Part shown: piece after piece, positions 51,106 to 59,532 of the stretch
Position numbering within the stretch: the first letter of the stretch is position 1
How the letters are laid out: each line of letters begins with the position of its first letter
NCBI GenBank assembly: GCA_022705325.1
Contig: JAKJER010000007.1
Location: 115,517 to 179,516, forward strand
DNA: 64,000 nucleotides
Origin: Planctomycetota bacterium
GTDB lineage: Bacteria; Planctomycetota; Phycisphaerae; SM23-33
Direction: 5' to 3'
The notes under the pieces: model-generated
What the model saw: the letters and a program-made list of their open reading frames with translations, nothing else
Told to the model about the DNA's origin: nothing
Databases searched by the model: none
Position numbers and translations under genes: made by a program

Positions 51106-52512
51106 ATGACGGACGCGACGGGCTGGACATTGGCGGCGGCGCTGGTGGCGGTGATGGCCGGCATCGTGGTCTGCACGGCGCGGTGGCGGGTGCATCCGTT
51201 CCTGGTGCTGATCGGGGCGAGCCTGACATTCGGTGTGGCGGGCCTGGTGATCGCCGGCCGGCCCGTGCTGCTGGACGCGAAGGGCGAAACCGGGGTGGTG
51301 GAGGGGCTGCTGACGATCATCGGCAAGGGCTTCGGCGGGACGCTGGCGTCCATCGGCATCGTCATCCTGTTCGGCACGATCATCGGCTACGTGCTGGAGA
51401 AGACCGGCGCCGCCTGGGTGATGGCCGAGACGATCCTCCGCGCGGTGGGGCGGCGCCGGGCGCCGCTGGCGATGGGCCTGGCCGGGCTGGTCATCGGCGT
51501 CCCGGTCTTCTGCGACTCGGGCTTCATCGTGCTGTCGGCGTTGAACCGGGCGCTGGCCGTGGACGCGGGTCTTCCGCTGGCGGGGATGTCCACCTCGCTG
51601 TCGATGGGGCTGTACTCGACTCACGTGATGGTGCCTCCCACGCCGGGTCCGCTGGCCGCAGCGGGCAATCTCGGGGCCGACATCGGCCTGGTGATGCTGC
51701 TGGGCCTGGCCGTTGCCGTGCCGGCCGCGCTGGCCGGCGTGCTGTACGCCCAGTGGATCGTGCCGCGCCTGGTGAGGCCGGCGGCGCCGGCTGCGAAGCC
51801 GGGCGAGACGCCTGCGCCGGGGACCGCCCCGGCCGGGTTGCTGCCCTCGCCCCTGCGGGCGTTCCTGCCGATCCTCGTGCCGGTCGTCCTGATCGCGTTG
51901 GGCTCGGTGGCGGCTTTGCCTGCCCGCCCGCTGGGGCAGGGATGGTGGACGCAGACGCTGGTCTTCGCGGGCCACCCGGTGGCGGCGCTGGCGGTGGGCA
52001 TGGTGCTGGCCTTCGGGTGCGTCTCCAAGTGGAGCAGCGACATTCTCGACGGCTGGGTCGCGTCCGCGGTGCGGGATGCGGCCGTCATCCTGGTGATCAC
52101 CGCCGCGGGCGGTTCGCTCGGCGCGGTCATTCGCGCGACCGGCCTGGGCGACTTCCTGGGCGAGGCCCTGGCCAGGTGGCATCTGGGCCTGCTCCTGCCG
52201 TTCCTGCTGGCCGCTACCATCAAGACGGCCCAGGGCTCGTCGACGGTGGCGATCGTGACGGCTTCGGGCATCCTGGCCCCACTGCTGGGGCCGATGGGGT
52301 GGACCGCCCCGGCCGCCCGCGCGCTGGCGGTGCTGGCGGTGGGGGCGGGCGCGATGGTCGTCAGTCACGCCAACGATTCGTACTTCTGGGTGGTCAGCCA
52401 GTTCTCCGACATGGACGTTCCGACGGCCTACAAGACGCAGACGGTCGGCTCGCTGGTCAGCGGGCTGGCGGCGCTGACGGCGATTCTGACGCTGTCGGCG
52501 TGGTTGCTGTAG
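51106..52512 (+). CDS. GntP-family gluconate/organic acid permease
   Basis: The 468-residue protein has 12-14 hydrophobic segments and the GntP signatures: HPFLVLIGASLTFGVA, GKGFGGTLASIGIVILFGTIIG, GVPVFCDSGFIVLSAL, STHVMVPPTPGPLAAAG and GSSTVAIVTASGILAPLLG. GntP proteins are proton symporters for gluconate, glycerate or related hydroxy acids. Gluconate uptake would fit the sugar-acid theme of the window, but the substrate cannot be read from sequence. GAGGACAGG lies just upstream of the ATG, and a strong hairpin (51071-51093) lies in the leader. The sulfatase gene follows after 22 bp. Confidence 0.92.
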   Translation: MTDATGWTLAAALVAVMAGIVVCTARWRVHPFLVLIGASLTFGVAGLVIAGRPVLLDAKGETGVVEGLLTIIGKGFGGTLASIGIVILFGTIIGYVLEKTGAAWVMAETILRAVGRRRAPLAMGLAGLVIGVPVFCDSGFIVLSALNRALAVDAGLPLAGMSTSLSMGLYSTHVMVPPTPGPLAAAGNLGADIGLVMLLGLAVAVPAALAGVLYAQWIVPRLVRPAAPAAKPGETPAPGTAPAGLLPSPLRAFLPILVPVVLIALGSVAALPARPLGQGWWTQTLVFAGHPVAALAVGMVLAFGCVSKWSSDILDGWVASAVRDAAVILVITAAGGSLGAVIRATGLGDFLGEALARWHLGLLLPFLLAATIKTAQGSSTVAIVTASGILAPLLGPMGWTAPAARALAVLAVGAGAMVVSHANDSYFWVVSQFSDMDVPTAYKTQTVGSLVSGLAALTAILTLSAWLL

Positions 52513-52534
52513 ACGGCAGCAGGAAGGACTTTCG

Positions 52535-54112
52535 ATGAGGCGGATCAAGCTGGTCGTGGCGGTTCTGCTGGCGGCGCTTGCGGCGTCGCCGGGGCGGTCA
52601 GTCGCCGCCGACAAGCCAGACATCGTGATCATCATGGTTGACGACATGGGCTTCTCGGACGTCGGTTGTTACGGGTCCGAGATCGACACCCCGCACCTGG
52701 ATCGCCTGGCCGCGGGCGGGCTGCGGTTCACGCAGTTCTACAACACCGGGCGATGCTGCCCGACGCGGGCGGCTTTGCTGACCGGGCTCTATCCGCACCA
52801 GGCCGGCATGGGCCACATGACAGACGACTTCGGCTCGCCCGCCTACCAGGGCCACCTGAGCGACCGGTGCGTCACCATCGCGCAGGCCCTCAAGCCGGCC
52901 GGCTACTTCACCGCCGTCAGCGGCAAGTGGCACGTGGGCTCGGCACAGGAGCACTGGCCCCGGCGGCGCGGGTTCGACCGCTTCTACGGCATCCCCGAGG
53001 GCGGCGGGCACCACTACCGCATGTTGCCGGGCCGCCACCTGGTGATCGACGACGAGGCGATCGACGTGCCGCGGGGCTGGTACTCGACGACGGCCTTCAC
53101 CGACTACGCCCTGACGTTCCTGGACGAGGGGGCCAAGTCGGGCAAGCCGATCTTCCTGTACGTGCCCTACACCGCCCCGCACTGGCCGCTCCAGGCGCCG
53201 GCGGAGGCGATCGCCCGCTACCGGGGCAAGTACCAGGCCGGCTGGCAGGCGGTGCGGGCGGCGCGGTTCGAGCGTCAGACGGCAATGGGGCTGCTGCCGG
53301 GAACGAAGCTCTCGCCGCTGGACCCGCAGACGCCCGACTGGGCCAGCCTGAAGAACGCCGACGAGATGGACCTGCGGATGGCGACGCACGCGGCCATGGT
53401 CAGCCTGGTCGACCAGGGCGTCGGGCGGATCGTCGAGAAGCTGCGCCAACTCGGGCGGCTCGACAACACGCTGATCCTGTTCCTGTCGGACAACGGGGCC
53501 AGCGCCGAGAGCGGCCCCACCGGGTTCGCGAACGCCAAGCGGGGCGACCCCAAGGCCAGGACCGGCACGCCGGACTCGTACGTGAGCTTCGGCGTGGCCG
53601 GGGCCAACGCCTGCGACACGCCCTTCCGCAAGTACAAGATGTTCTCGCACGAAGGGGGCATCGCCACGCCGCTGATCGCCCACTGGCCCGCGGGCATCGG
53701 CGCGCCGCTGCGGGGAACATTCGCGCGGACGCCGGGTCACGTGGTGGACCTGATGCCGACGTGCCTGGCCCTGGCGGGGGCGGAGTACCCCAAACAGCAC
53801 GACGGGCGGGAGGTCGCGCCGGCGGCGGGGCGGAGCCTCGTGCCCGCCCTGCACGCCCAGGCGATGGACCGGCCCGAGGGCCTGTTCTGGGAGCACCAGG
53901 GCAACGCCGCCGTCCGCCTGGGCGACTGGAAGCTCGTACGCCTGCACGGCAAGCCGTGGGAACTCTACGACCTGTCGAGCGATCGCACGGAACTGAACGA
54001 CTTGGCGAAAGAACAAGCGGGAAAAGTCGAGGAACTCAAGAAGCTCTATCAGGCCTGGGCCGGCCGCAGCGGCGTCCTGCCCTGGCCGGTGAAGAAGAAC
54101 AAGAAGCAGTAG
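52535..54112 (+). CDS. Exported sulfatase (arylsulfatase-type, formylglycine dependent)
   Basis: AGGAAGGA lies six bases before the ATG. The 525-residue protein has a signal peptide (VAVLLAALAASPGRSVAA) and the type I sulfatase core: VDDMGFSDVGCYG with calcium-binding Asp36-37, the formylglycine motif C74-x-P-x-R followed by AALLTG, GKWHVG, and LILFLSDNGASAE. It removes sulfate esters from sugars in the periplasm. The Cys must be converted to formylglycine by a sulfatase-modifying enzyme, not encoded here. Paired with gntP in a probable two-gene operon. The stop lies 4 bp from the convergent nucleotidyltransferase-like gene. Confidence 0.95.
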   Translation: MRRIKLVVAVLLAALAASPGRSVAADKPDIVIIMVDDMGFSDVGCYGSEIDTPHLDRLAAGGLRFTQFYNTGRCCPTRAALLTGLYPHQAGMGHMTDDFGSPAYQGHLSDRCVTIAQALKPAGYFTAVSGKWHVGSAQEHWPRRRGFDRFYGIPEGGGHHYRMLPGRHLVIDDEAIDVPRGWYSTTAFTDYALTFLDEGAKSGKPIFLYVPYTAPHWPLQAPAEAIARYRGKYQAGWQAVRAARFERQTAMGLLPGTKLSPLDPQTPDWASLKNADEMDLRMATHAAMVSLVDQGVGRIVEKLRQLGRLDNTLILFLSDNGASAESGPTGFANAKRGDPKARTGTPDSYVSFGVAGANACDTPFRKYKMFSHEGGIATPLIAHWPAGIGAPLRGTFARTPGHVVDLMPTCLALAGAEYPKQHDGREVAPAAGRSLVPALHAQAMDRPEGLFWEHQGNAAVRLGDWKLVRLHGKPWELYDLSSDRTELNDLAKEQAGKVEELKKLYQAWAGRSGVLPWPVKKNKKQ

Positions 54113-54116
54113 AGGG

Positions 54117-54704
54117 TCATCCGTTCGGCGTGTCCAGCAGTTGGCGGAGGCGTTCGCCGAGGACGGGCGGGAGCTTGGCGAGCCACTCGTCGTCGAGCAG
54201 ACCGACTTCGATCAGGTCGCGCAGGTGCGTGCGGTCCTTGTCGCGGAACGCGGTAAGCTTGATCTGCACCAGAGCATCAAGGGACAGGACGCGGAAAGCG
54301 CCGCCGTCCTCGGATTCGCTGACGTCGGGGTTGGGAAGCGGCTCGTGCGGACGGACCTTCTCGTTGGCGAACACGATATGGACGGACTCGCGAGGCTTGG
54401 CGTCCGGGCCATCGAGAAACACGTCCAGCCCGGCGACATGACGATAGACAAAGCCGGCCGACTCCAAGGCGGCTTTGGCGGGCTCGAAGTCCTGACGCCG
54501 GACGAGTATGTCCACGTCCTGAGTGTTGCGGACGGCGGCTTCATCGACGCGGGAGACCCAGAGGGCTACGGCATGGCCGCCGGCGACGGCGTACGGGACG
54601 CTGGCGGAGCGGAGGGTGGCGGCGGCCTTCAGGAGCCGTTGGCGCACTCTTTCCACTGCACGCACCATCCTTTCCAGCGAAAACGGGCCGGTGACTTGAA
54701 TCAT
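54117..54704 (-). CDS. Nucleotidyltransferase-fold protein
   Basis: The ATG at 54704 is chosen because GGAAG is nine bases upstream; ATGs at 54710 and 54713 are alternatives. The 195-residue protein has the minimal nucleotidyltransferase signature: VPYAVAGGHAVALWVSR (the hG[GS] helix) followed by NTQDVDILVRR (DxD metal site), and a later Lys-rich helix (LDALVQIKLTAFRDKDRTHLRDLIEVG) common in this superfamily. Related proteins include AbiEii-type toxins and stand-alone transferases. No antitoxin-like gene is adjacent. It has its own predicted promoter, so an orphan role is possible. Confidence 0.75.
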   Translation of the reverse strand: MIQVTGPFSLERMVRAVERVRQRLLKAAATLRSASVPYAVAGGHAVALWVSRVDEAAVRNTQDVDILVRRQDFEPAKAALESAGFVYRHVAGLDVFLDGPDAKPRESVHIVFANEKVRPHEPLPNPDVSESEDGGAFRVLSLDALVQIKLTAFRDKDRTHLRDLIEVGLLDDEWLAKLPPVLGERLRQLLDTPNG

Positions 54705-54754
54705 GTGCATCATCTTCCGGTCTGGGGCCTTAGGCCTGGCAACTGCACACCCAG

Positions 54755-54782
54755 AATATAACGCGGCGAGCGCGCAAGTCAC
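54755..54782 (-). promoter_or_regulatory. Possible promoter for the nucleotidyltransferase-fold gene
   Basis: GTGACT and TATATT are spaced by 16 bp on the minus strand, about 45 nt upstream of the start. The -10 is near consensus in otherwise GC-rich DNA. Confidence 0.4.
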
Positions 54783-54810
54783 AGGCAAAAGATGCCCGGG
54801 TGCACGTGCC

Positions 54811-55638
54811 TCATTCCCTGGGCCGGAGCTTGGCGACGCAGAACATTCCCGTCTGTCGGAACCCCAGTCGTTGGTAGCAGCGTTGAGCGGTGAGGTTGTC
54901 GTCCGGGGTGAACAGGACGCACCGGGCAACGCCTTGGCGGGCCATGTCGTGATAGAGCGACGCGCAGACGGTCCCGGCGTAGCCGCGACCTCGCTCGTTC
55001 GAGTCCGTCACGACGCCCAGGATCTGGAAGGCGGAGACGCCCTTGCCGTTGGTGGAGGCGATGGAGACGATTCGCCCGTCGACCTCCAGCACGTGTCGCA
55101 GGGCGGCCATGCGGGCAAGGGCCAGTTCCGATTCGCGGACGACAGGGTCGTCGAGCGGGATCTCTTTGCGCAAGTGACGGATCAGGCGGGCGACCTGGGG
55201 CAGATCCTCTTCGCGCATGGGGCGGCAGAGTTCCTGGTGCGGCTGGCGCGGCGGCGGGGCCTCGCACTCCATGAAGATCGTCCGCGGCTGGTTGGCCGGC
55301 TCGTAGCCCATGGAGAACACCTCGTCGCAGGCGGGCTCGGCGGCGTAGTCGATGCCGATGATGTAACGGACCTCGGGATGCAACGCGACGACGTGGCGAA
55401 TCAGCCGGCGGACGGCTTCGGCGTCTCGGGAGAAGGGGACGAGGCTCTTGGGCACGGCGTAGTAGCCGGCCACGCCGAGCCAGCGGTCGGACTCGACCGC
55501 GACGTACAGGTGCGACTCGGGGAAGTCGGCGACCAAGTTGCCCAGGATGAACAGCGCGTGCGGTTCGTGAGGAGCCAGGTAGTCCATGAGTCGCTGGCGC
55601 ACGCCGGGGTCCGCATGGTTGAGTTTCTCGATCCGCAT
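54811..55638 (-). CDS. GNAT family N-acetyltransferase (FR47-like)
   Basis: The 275-residue protein has a poorly conserved N-terminal half (HALFILGNLVADF, LYVAVESDRWLGVAGYYA). A clear GNAT domain follows from about residue 140: LCRPMREEDLPQVARLIR, FQILGVVTDSNERGRGYAGTVCASLYHDM with the Q/RxxGxG/A acetyl-CoA loop (RGRGYA), and TPDDNLTAQRCYQRLGFRQTG, the typical NxxAxxxYxxxGF ending. It transfers an acetyl group to an unknown amine. Two-domain length matches FR47-like and Eis-like proteins. No regulatory link to its neighbours is evident. Confidence 0.88.
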   Translation of the reverse strand: MRIEKLNHADPGVRQRLMDYLAPHEPHALFILGNLVADFPESHLYVAVESDRWLGVAGYYAVPKSLVPFSRDAEAVRRLIRHVVALHPEVRYIIGIDYAAEPACDEVFSMGYEPANQPRTIFMECEAPPPRQPHQELCRPMREEDLPQVARLIRHLRKEIPLDDPVVRESELALARMAALRHVLEVDGRIVSIASTNGKGVSAFQILGVVTDSNERGRGYAGTVCASLYHDMARQGVARCVLFTPDDNLTAQRCYQRLGFRQTGMFCVAKLRPRE

Positions 55639-55687
55639 GTGGAGAGTTTAACAGCGACGAAAGCGAAAGTATCTACCGGCGCGAGCA

Positions 55688-55717
55688 AAAGCCCACGGAA
55701 GGCCTTCCGTGGGCTTT
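55688..55717 (-). terminator. Palindromic repeat, copy 2: probable terminator of the heme operon
   Basis: The 13-bp arms are identical to those at 22640-22669; here the loop pairs too, making a perfect 30-bp palindrome. On the minus strand the stem is followed by TTTTGC, 20 bp after the ahbD stop codon, as expected for a Rho-independent terminator. Confidence 0.7.
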
Positions 55718-55736
55718 CGGTGAACGCGGTGTGCGT

Positions 55737-56801
55737 CTACTTGCGTTTTGGTTCGTACGTGCAGAACGGCTCTTCGTCGAGGTAGTCGCCGGTGATGGCG
55801 AAGGCGCGGGCCCGGCAGCCGCCGCAGACGCGGGCGAACTCGCACCGCCCGCACCGGCCGTGGTACTTCGACTGGTCCCGCATCTGGAGGAAGACCGGCG
55901 AGGACTCCCAGATCCTGCGGAAGTCGAGGCCCTCGGCCCGCACGTCGCCGCACTCGACGTCGAGGAATCCGCAGATCTGCACCTTGCCCGTGTGGCTGAT
56001 GAACGCGAACGACTGCCCGCCCATGCAGCCCTTGACCGGGTGGCCGGCGAGGTCCAGCTTCTTCTGGCGGATGATCCGCTGGTAGTGGGGGGCGCAGGTG
56101 ACGCGGATGAGGATGTCGCCGCGGCCCTGCTGGTCGGCCAGCCAGTCCAGCGTCTGCTCGTACTGGACGGGAGAAATCTCCTGGTCGGCCAGCGCCTTGC
56201 CCCGGCCGGTCGGCACGAGCAGGAAGGGGTTGAACACCTTGGCCCCCAGGCGGACGGCCAACTCGAGGATCTCGCCCAGCTCGCCGATGTTGTGCTGCGT
56301 GATGGTGGTGTTGACCTGGAACTCCAGCCCGCCGTTGCGGGCGGCCTGGATGCCGCGCAGGGCGGAATCGAACGCCCCGGGCACGCCGCGGAAAGAGTCA
56401 TGCGACGTGGCCGTCGCGCCGTCCAGCGAGATCGAAATTCGCCTGACCCCGCTGGCGAGGATCTTCGCGACCGACTGCCCGTCCAGCAAGGCGCCGCACG
56501 GGGCCATCACGACAGGCAAGTTCAGGCCGGTCGCGTAGGACGCGATGTCGTAGATGTCCGGGCGGAGCATGGGCTCGCCGCCGGTGAGGATCATGATCGG
56601 CTTGGCGAACGAGGCGATGTTGTCCAGCAGGCGGCGGCACTCGTCGGTGGTCAGCTCGCCCGCGTAGGGCATGGGCTGGGCGGCCGCCCGGCAGTGCTTG
56701 CAGGCGAGCATGCACGAGCGGGTGACCTCCCACGCGATCAGTCGCGGCAGGGCGGGCCCTCCCGCGTGCGCCTGGTGGGCGTGCGGGTGGGCCTGCGTCA
56801 C
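55737..56801 (-). CDS. ahbD: Radical SAM heme synthase AhbD
   Basis: AhbD converts Fe-coproporphyrin III to heme by oxidative decarboxylation of two propionates, the last step of the siroheme-dependent pathway of anaerobes and archaea. The 354-residue protein starts at GTG 56801, overlapping the ahbC stop (GTGA). It has RLIAWEVTRSCMLACKHCRA with the CxxxCxxC radical SAM cluster, TGGEPMLRPDIYDIA, SISLDGATATSHDSFRG and a SPASM-type cysteine set at the end (CMGGQSFAFISHTG, CGRCEFARVCGGCRARAFA). The opening block is close to AhbD/NirJ-type proteins. Operon context with hemC and ahbC supports AhbD rather than NirJ. A palindromic terminator follows. Confidence 0.88.
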   Translation of the reverse strand: MTQAHPHAHQAHAGGPALPRLIAWEVTRSCMLACKHCRAAAQPMPYAGELTTDECRRLLDNIASFAKPIMILTGGEPMLRPDIYDIASYATGLNLPVVMAPCGALLDGQSVAKILASGVRRISISLDGATATSHDSFRGVPGAFDSALRGIQAARNGGLEFQVNTTITQHNIGELGEILELAVRLGAKVFNPFLLVPTGRGKALADQEISPVQYEQTLDWLADQQGRGDILIRVTCAPHYQRIIRQKKLDLAGHPVKGCMGGQSFAFISHTGKVQICGFLDVECGDVRAEGLDFRRIWESSPVFLQMRDQSKYHGRCGRCEFARVCGGCRARAFAITGDYLDEEPFCTYEPKRK

Positions 56802-58000
56802 GGCTGGACCTCCGCAGCCTGGCGGGCGATCTCCTCGTCGCTGAGGTAGCAGGCGGGGTCGGGGGCCCAGAGGTCGCCCGTGGCGGCTTCGGCCCGCACG
56901 CGGAAGTTGCCCCCGCACACGTTGAGGAACCGGCAGGTCGCGCAACGGCCGGTCACGTACGGGCGCTTGTCCTTCAGCCGGGCCAGCAGCGGATTAGACA
57001 GGTCGGTCCAGACCTGCGAGAACGGCCTCTCCTTCACGTTGCCCAGCGACACGTGGCGCCAGAACTGGTCGGGATGGACGCTGCCGTCCCACGACACGCA
57101 GCCGATGCCGTTGCCGCTGGAGTTGCCCTGGTTCATCTGGAGCAGTTCCCACACCTGCTGGGCCCGCGGGTTGCCCTCGCGGAGCATCCGCAGGTAGAGG
57201 TAAGGGCCGTCGGCGTGGTTGTCCACCGTCAGCACCTCCTTGGGCAGGCCCTGGGCGTGCAGTTCGGCGGTGCGATCGATGATGAGATCGACGACGCGGC
57301 GCGTCTGCTCGTGGTCGAGGTCTTCCTTCATCAAGGCCGTGCCGCGCCCCGCGTAGACCAGGTGGTAGAAGCACACGCGGGGGATGTCCTCGTCGCGCAG
57401 CAGGGTGAAGATGTCGCCCACGTCGGCGGCGTTGCGCTTGTTGATGGTGAAGCGCAGGCCCACCTTGATGCCGGCCTGGCGGCAATTGCGGATGCCCGCC
57501 AGGGCGTGGTCGAAGGCGCCCTCGCGCCCGCGGAACTTGTCGTTGGTTTCGCGCATGCCGTCGAGCGAGACGCCCACGTAGCTGAGGCCGAACTCCTTGA
57601 GGCGCTCGGCCACCTCGGGTTCGATCAACGTGCCGTTGGTGGAGATCACCGCTCGCAGGCCGGCCTTGGTGGCGCGGGCGATCAGGTCGAACAGGTCCGG
57701 TCGCATCAGCGGCTCGCCGCCGCTGAACAGGATCACCGGAGCGCCGAAGGCGGCGATGTCTTCGATGAAGGCTTCCGCCTCCTGCGTGGTCAACTCGCCG
57801 GGGTAGTTCCGGTCGGCCGAATGCGAATAGCAGTGCACGCATCGGAGGTTGCAGCGGCGCGTGCAGTTCCACACGACCACGGGCTTCTTGTCGGCCGCAA
57901 ACTGCAGCAGATGGCTGGGCAGGTCCTTGCTCCTGGCCCCGTAGCGGAGCACGTCCGACGGCTCGACCGTCCCGCAATACAACTTCGAGATTCCTATCAT
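56798..58000 (-). CDS. ahbC: 12,18-didecarboxysiroheme deacetylase AhbC
   Basis: AhbC removes the acetate side chains of 12,18-didecarboxysiroheme to give Fe-coproporphyrin III. The 400-residue protein begins MIGISKLYCG, the AhbC signature, and continues DLPSHLLQFAADKKPVVVWNCTRRCNLRCVHCYSH with the CxxxCxxC cluster motif. GGEPLMRPDLFDLI, VSLDGMRETNDKFRG and a C-terminal SPASM domain (GRCATCRFLNVCGGNFRVRAE) follow. The ATG overlaps the hemD stop by 4 bp. The pathway also needs AhbA/AhbB (siroheme decarboxylase), not present in this window. Confidence 0.93.
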   Translation of the reverse strand: MIGISKLYCGTVEPSDVLRYGARSKDLPSHLLQFAADKKPVVVWNCTRRCNLRCVHCYSHSADRNYPGELTTQEAEAFIEDIAAFGAPVILFSGGEPLMRPDLFDLIARATKAGLRAVISTNGTLIEPEVAERLKEFGLSYVGVSLDGMRETNDKFRGREGAFDHALAGIRNCRQAGIKVGLRFTINKRNAADVGDIFTLLRDEDIPRVCFYHLVYAGRGTALMKEDLDHEQTRRVVDLIIDRTAELHAQGLPKEVLTVDNHADGPYLYLRMLREGNPRAQQVWELLQMNQGNSSGNGIGCVSWDGSVHPDQFWRHVSLGNVKERPFSQVWTDLSNPLLARLKDKRPYVTGRCATCRFLNVCGGNFRVRAEAATGDLWAPDPACYLSDEEIARQAAEVQP

Positions 58001-59532
58001 TCCGTTCCTTCGCTGGTTGGCCCCTCCACGTCCAGTATAGCCTGGAGCAGGCCGGGGATCGTGTGCGATTGCGCTTCGAGGTCGACGTGCAGGCCGAGTT
58101 CCCGGACGGTGGCCGAGGTGGAGGGCCCGATGCTGGCCAGGCGTGCCTTCCGCCCGCGGAGAGCGTCCGGCGGCACGGCGGCGAAGAAGTTGCGGGCCGT
58201 CGAACTGGAGGTGAAGGTGATCCAGTCGATGGCGTCTTCGGCGAGCAGGTCCAGGACGTGCTCGCTGCCGGTGTTGTCGGCCAGCGTGCGGTAGGCGACG
58301 ACCTCCGTCACGCGGGCGCCCTGGGCGGTCAGGGCTTCGATCAGTTCGGGGGGGGCGATGTCGGCCCGCGGGCAAAGCACGGCCTTGCCCTGCAGGTCTT
58401 CGCGGGCGGCCAAGGTGGCCACCACCTCGCTGCCGAGGTACTTCTCCGGCTGGGCGTCGACCAGGATGCCGCGGTCCGCCAGCCGCTGGGCGGTCGCCGG
58501 GCCGATCGCGCACACCCGCACGCCGGCCAGGCTGCGGGCGTCGCGCCCCTGCCGGAGCAGCACGGTGAAGAAGCTGTCCACCGCGTTGGCGCTGGTGAAC
58601 ACGACCCAGTCGAACTGTGCGACGGCGGCTACCGCCTGCTCAAGCGGCTGCGGGTCTACGCTTTCGGCGATGCGGATGGTCGGCATCTCGATCACGTCCG
58701 CGCCGAGTTCCTCCAGCCGGGCCGAGAAGTCCGACGCCTGCGAGCGCGCCCGCGTGACGACGATGGTGCGCCCCAGCAGGGGGCGGCGCTCGAACCACGC
58801 GAGCTTCTCGCGGAGGGCGACGCAGTGGCCGATGATCGTGACGGCGGGGGGCTTGATGCCGGCGCGGTCGGCTTCGTCGGCCAGCGTGGCCACGGTGGCC
58901 ACCAGCGTCCGGTGGCGCGGCGTCGTGCCCCAGCGGATGATGGCCGCCGGGGTCGAGCCGTCCAGGTCCTTGTCCATAAGGCTGCGGCAGATGTCGCGGA
59001 GGTTCTTGACGCCCATGTAGAAGATCAGCGTGCCGTTCCAGCCGGCCAGCGACTCGAAGTTCAGGTCGCTGCCTTCCTTGTCGGGCGTCTCGTGGCCGGT
59101 GATCAGCCCCAGGCAGCTCGCCACGCCGCGATGGGTGACGGGGATGCCCGAGTACTCCGCCGCGGCCACGCCCGAGGTGATGCCGGGCACTACCTCCCAT
59201 TCGACGCCCGCTTCCACACAGGCCAGGGCCTCTTCCCCGCCGCGCCCGAAGATGAAGGGGTCTCCGCCCTTGAGGCGCACGACCCGCTTGCCTGCCAGCG
59301 CCTTGGCCACCAGCAGCTCGTTGATGCGGGTCTGCGTCAGCGTGTGGTCGGCGGCCAGCTTGCCCGCGTAGATCAACTCGGCAGCCGCCGGCACGTGGGC
59401 CAGCAGCCTCGGGCTGGCCAGGTGATCGTACACCACCACCTCCGCCTGCCGCAGCAACTCGCGCCCGCGAACGGTTATCAGGCCCGGGTCTCCGGGCCCG
59501 GCGCCCACCAGATACACTCGTCCCTTCGCCAT
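57997..59532 (-). CDS. cobA-hemD: Fused uroporphyrinogen-III C-methyltransferase / uroporphyrinogen-III synthase
   Basis: The 511-residue protein joins two consecutive activities. Residues 1-245 are the SUMT domain making precorrin-2: VYLVGAGPGDPGLIT, VVYDHLAS, RLKGGDPFIFGRGGEE, VVPGITS and GIPVTHRG. Residues 255-500 are HemD, which closes hydroxymethylbilane to uroporphyrinogen III: GRTIVVTRARSQASDF, VVFTSANAVDSFF and ITFTSSSTARNFF. This fusion is common in clostridia, delta-proteobacteria and planctomycetes and feeds siroheme, needed by the Ahb route. The hemC stop abuts its ATG with no spacing; its own stop overlaps the ahbC start by 4 bp. Confidence 0.96.
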   Translation of the reverse strand: MAKGRVYLVGAGPGDPGLITVRGRELLRQAEVVVYDHLASPRLLAHVPAAAELIYAGKLAADHTLTQTRINELLVAKALAGKRVVRLKGGDPFIFGRGGEEALACVEAGVEWEVVPGITSGVAAAEYSGIPVTHRGVASCLGLITGHETPDKEGSDLNFESLAGWNGTLIFYMGVKNLRDICRSLMDKDLDGSTPAAIIRWGTTPRHRTLVATVATLADEADRAGIKPPAVTIIGHCVALREKLAWFERRPLLGRTIVVTRARSQASDFSARLEELGADVIEMPTIRIAESVDPQPLEQAVAAVAQFDWVVFTSANAVDSFFTVLLRQGRDARSLAGVRVCAIGPATAQRLADRGILVDAQPEKYLGSEVVATLAAREDLQGKAVLCPRADIAPPELIEALTAQGARVTEVVAYRTLADNTGSEHVLDLLAEDAIDWITFTSSSTARNFFAAVPPDALRGRKARLASIGPSTSATVRELGLHVDLEAQSHTIPGLLQAILDVEGPTSEGTE

